DNA from: Cinnamomum chago | Taxonomy: Eukaryota; Streptophyta; Magnoliopsida; Laurales; Lauraceae | Direction of reading: 5' to 3' | Length of the DNA stretch: 64,000 nt | Assembly (NCBI GenBank): GCA_038049695.1 | Contig: CP142459.1 | Span: 71,418,501-71,482,500, forward strand | In this document: positions 62,262 to 64,000 of the stretch, in pieces | Layout: each line of letters starts with the position of its first letter | How positions within the stretch are numbered: the first letter of the stretch is position 1 | Made by a program: the position numbers and the translations under genes | The notes under the pieces: model-generated | Seen by the model: the letters and a program-made list of their open reading frames with translations, nothing else | The model's database searches: none | Told to the model about the DNA's origin: nothing

Positions 62262-63720
62262 CAGACATAATTTCATATCCATTGTGAGCCTTCCTGCTGG
62301 TAAGGGTGATAGGCCTAGTACCTTTTCTGGTTCTGGCCCTGATTCTGGATTTGGTTCCCCCGCATGAATGTTGGCTTAGATATCCTGATGGTGCCCACCT
62401 AATTTTCCTAGTGACCCAGACACAAGAAGCTTAGATCAATCTTCTTAGACCTTAATATTTATAAAAGTAAACTATGGAACTATAGTATCATGGTCATAAC
62501 ATCTCGGGTGCCATGGTAAAAGTGTTGGGTGCCATGAATGATAACAAAGGTTTGAGACCTGCGAGTAGGCACTTTGTGTAAAATTGTCAAATGTTAGGTC
62601 TGTCTCCAGTCTAAACCCCGGCGAGACCGCACTGGGTGATGACTAGTGTGTCCTAACATCTCCATTCAGCCAATGACTTGTGGATGGGTGTGACTACACT
62701 TTCCACTTATCTTTCTATATTTGTACATACTTGTTTTTCCCTAAGTCAATAAAGAGTTTATAGGACCATATAATCAGTGAAATATACTTAGGGCGTGCTT
62801 GTTTTTGTGTAATCTAACATATAGGAATTGCATGCCTTTTGAAAGTGGTAAATATGGAAGAAACAGAAGAGAGTTATTGAATAAAGGGGAAATGGGTATG
62901 AATCCTAGGGATTCAAAATTTTAGAAAAGTGAAAGTTGCATCTACATCTTCAACATCTATCCTTTAGGCCTATGGCAAGCGGGCCACATGATTCCTAGTG
63001 TTTAATAATATCCTTGTGGAGCCCATTTGACCATGAATTCCTATGAATTGATTTTTGAGCGATCAAACAAGCCCGTGGGTTCAATTTGATAACATGGATG
63101 TTGAGGACCCTTAGGTCAGAAAACCTCCAAGACCCCTTGAAAATATTGTACCTATCTTGACACAGGTAGAGGTCCCAATAACTAGATCTCAACTGAATAT
63201 CAATCAGTCGTGATTAAACTAGTGATTAACCCTAATTCAGATTAAAAATCAATTAAACCACAAAGAGAGAAGGACAAACGATTTTTACATAGAAAACCCT
63301 GCTCGAGAAAAAACCATGTACCTTACTGTCTAGGCCGACAAACAACCAAGCACTATATGAAAATCGAAGATTACAAGAACACTTAGCACCCTTTCCCAGT
63401 TGTTGACTCAACCTAAGGACTGCTTCAGATCATGTTGGCAACTCGTCATAAATCTTCACCGTGTTTGAGCAGAACCGCCTTCAAGAAAGGAGAATGGAAT
63501 CAGACCCAAAACTTGACCTTCAGCACATCAGAACTAGAAGCCTTGGGGGAACTTGATGGATTTCTCAAACTCTTTCTCACAGGGATATCTTCTTGATTAG
63601 AGTTGTAAAAAGAAGAGAGAGATAAAGCCTTTTTATAAGTCTCAATTCGTGTCTCAAAGGCTTAAGGAATGGAAAATTTCCTTGAAGAATATGGAAAGTG
63701 AATTTCGTCCAAAATTAGAA
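62262..63720. other. Sequence right of the array, no supported gene
   Basis: Homology to the other units stops near 62,262. No open frame with a recognised domain is present. The stretch from about 63,180 reads like non-coding repeat sequence that continues past the window edge, but I could not assign it. Confidence 0.4.
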
Positions 63721-63726
63721 TTCTCA

Positions 63727-63970
63727 AGTTCGCTCAAGCGAACTTCTCACTGTTTGCGAACGTTCAGCGCAGAACCTTCTTAGGTCAAGCGAACAGGATA
63801 GGCGGTCGAACAATCATCTTTCTGTGAAGGGTTCGCTCGAGCGGTCATGGAGTTCGCTTGAGCGAACTACTCTCTGTCTCCAGAAAATCAACGCAGAAGT
63901 GTGATGGCTCGAGCGAATTGAAAGATGGGTCGAGTGAAGCAACCTCTGTGAAAGATTCACTCGAGCAACC
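63727..63970. repeat. Cluster of TTCGCTCGAGCGAA-like palindromes
   Basis: gttcgctcaagcgaac (63728), gttcgctcgagcgg (63831), gttcgcttgagcgaac (63851), ggctcgagcgaatt (63905) and cactcgagcaa (63959) are variants of one palindromic word, repeated over about 240 bp at the window edge. The nature of the containing element is not resolved. Confidence 0.6.
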
Positions 63971-64000
63971 TCTGTCAATCTTCAAAATGCAGAATTCTTG

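Larger units (their letters stand above)
9960..62262 (+). repeat. Tandem array of four ascorbate oxidase units
   Basis: Four direct units run at about 9,960-21,740, 21,740-33,240, 33,240-51,190 and 51,190-62,262, each with one five-exon oxidase gene. Homology extends well beyond the genes. A 5'-flank block (agctagccagctaggaatgg) recurs at about 11.13, 22.44 and 52.73 kb. A neighbouring block (cacaggtaagcctcacctca, with small variants) recurs at 22.79, 33.65 and 53.08 kb. A 3'-flank block starting at gttagaacttta recurs after copies 1, 3 and 4. Homology is lost at about 62,262, where copy 4's flank leaves the sequence shared with copies 1 and 3. Unit lengths differ mainly through private transposon insertions. 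Borders are approximate. Confidence 0.85.

Noticed and set aside
1-64000. CRISPR array, bacterial operon or phage-like system
   Set aside because: No regularly spaced short repeats with unique spacers, and the genes are spliced plant genes.

Overview
The window is nuclear DNA of a flowering plant. It is AT-rich and intron-bearing, full of small non-autonomous transposons, and its host genes are plant-type: secreted ascorbate oxidases and a NaKR/HIPP-like heavy-metal-associated protein. The sequence alone does not fix the species or order. I saw no CRISPR array, no rRNA or tRNA gene and no bacterial sequence.

Layout. Positions 1-2300 are intergenic with a degenerate GGGCC-rich repeat. Positions 2310-4316 hold a 5'-truncated, decayed LINE on the minus strand, followed by a small SINE-like piece. 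A three-exon gene for a 156-residue HMA-domain protein lies at 5439-7006. Positions 7007-9950 hold no gene I can support.

From about 9,960 to 62,262 the window is one tandem array of four duplicated units, all in the same direction. Each unit carries one five-exon gene for L-ascorbate oxidase, a secreted multicopper oxidase: 14078-20457, 28014-32585, 38296-44994 and 57015-61556. The four predicted proteins are 576, 576, 574 and 575 residues. All keep the full set of copper ligands and six cysteines, and all splice sites are GT-AG, so all four look intact. Unit borders lie near 21.74, 33.24 and 51.19 kb.

The units differ mainly in transposon insertions that are private to one or two copies. 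Intron 2 is the main landing site: SINE, PIF/Harbinger-like and long-TIR elements in copy 1; two hAT-type elements in copy 2; a solo LTR and a gene-fragment-carrying TIR element in copy 3; none recognised in copy 4. Flanks carry a PIF/Harbinger-like element (24.1-25.0 kb), a long-TIR element (26.0-26.8 kb), a 138-bp minisatellite (27.3-27.7 kb), an autonomous-type but decayed hAT element (45.5-49.2 kb), a Mutator-like element with TIRs of about 200 bp (49.6-50.9 kb), a 190-bp palindromic foldback (53.2 kb) and a solo LTR (55.6-56.4 kb). Because the units are paralogous, empty sites for many insertions can be read in the sister units, which supports borders and target-site duplications.

The four oxidases would act in the cell wall or apoplast, oxidising ascorbate with reduction of O2 to water. 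The array suggests dosage or expression divergence rather than new chemistry. I found no convincing new biological system. The most interesting points are a TIR element carrying a serine carboxypeptidase-like exon fragment inside an intron, a stop-free in-frame intron 4 unique to copy 1, and mosaic relationships among the four units. Right of 62,262 the sequence is unrelated to the array and ends in a cluster of palindromic TTCGCTCGAGCGAA-like motifs.
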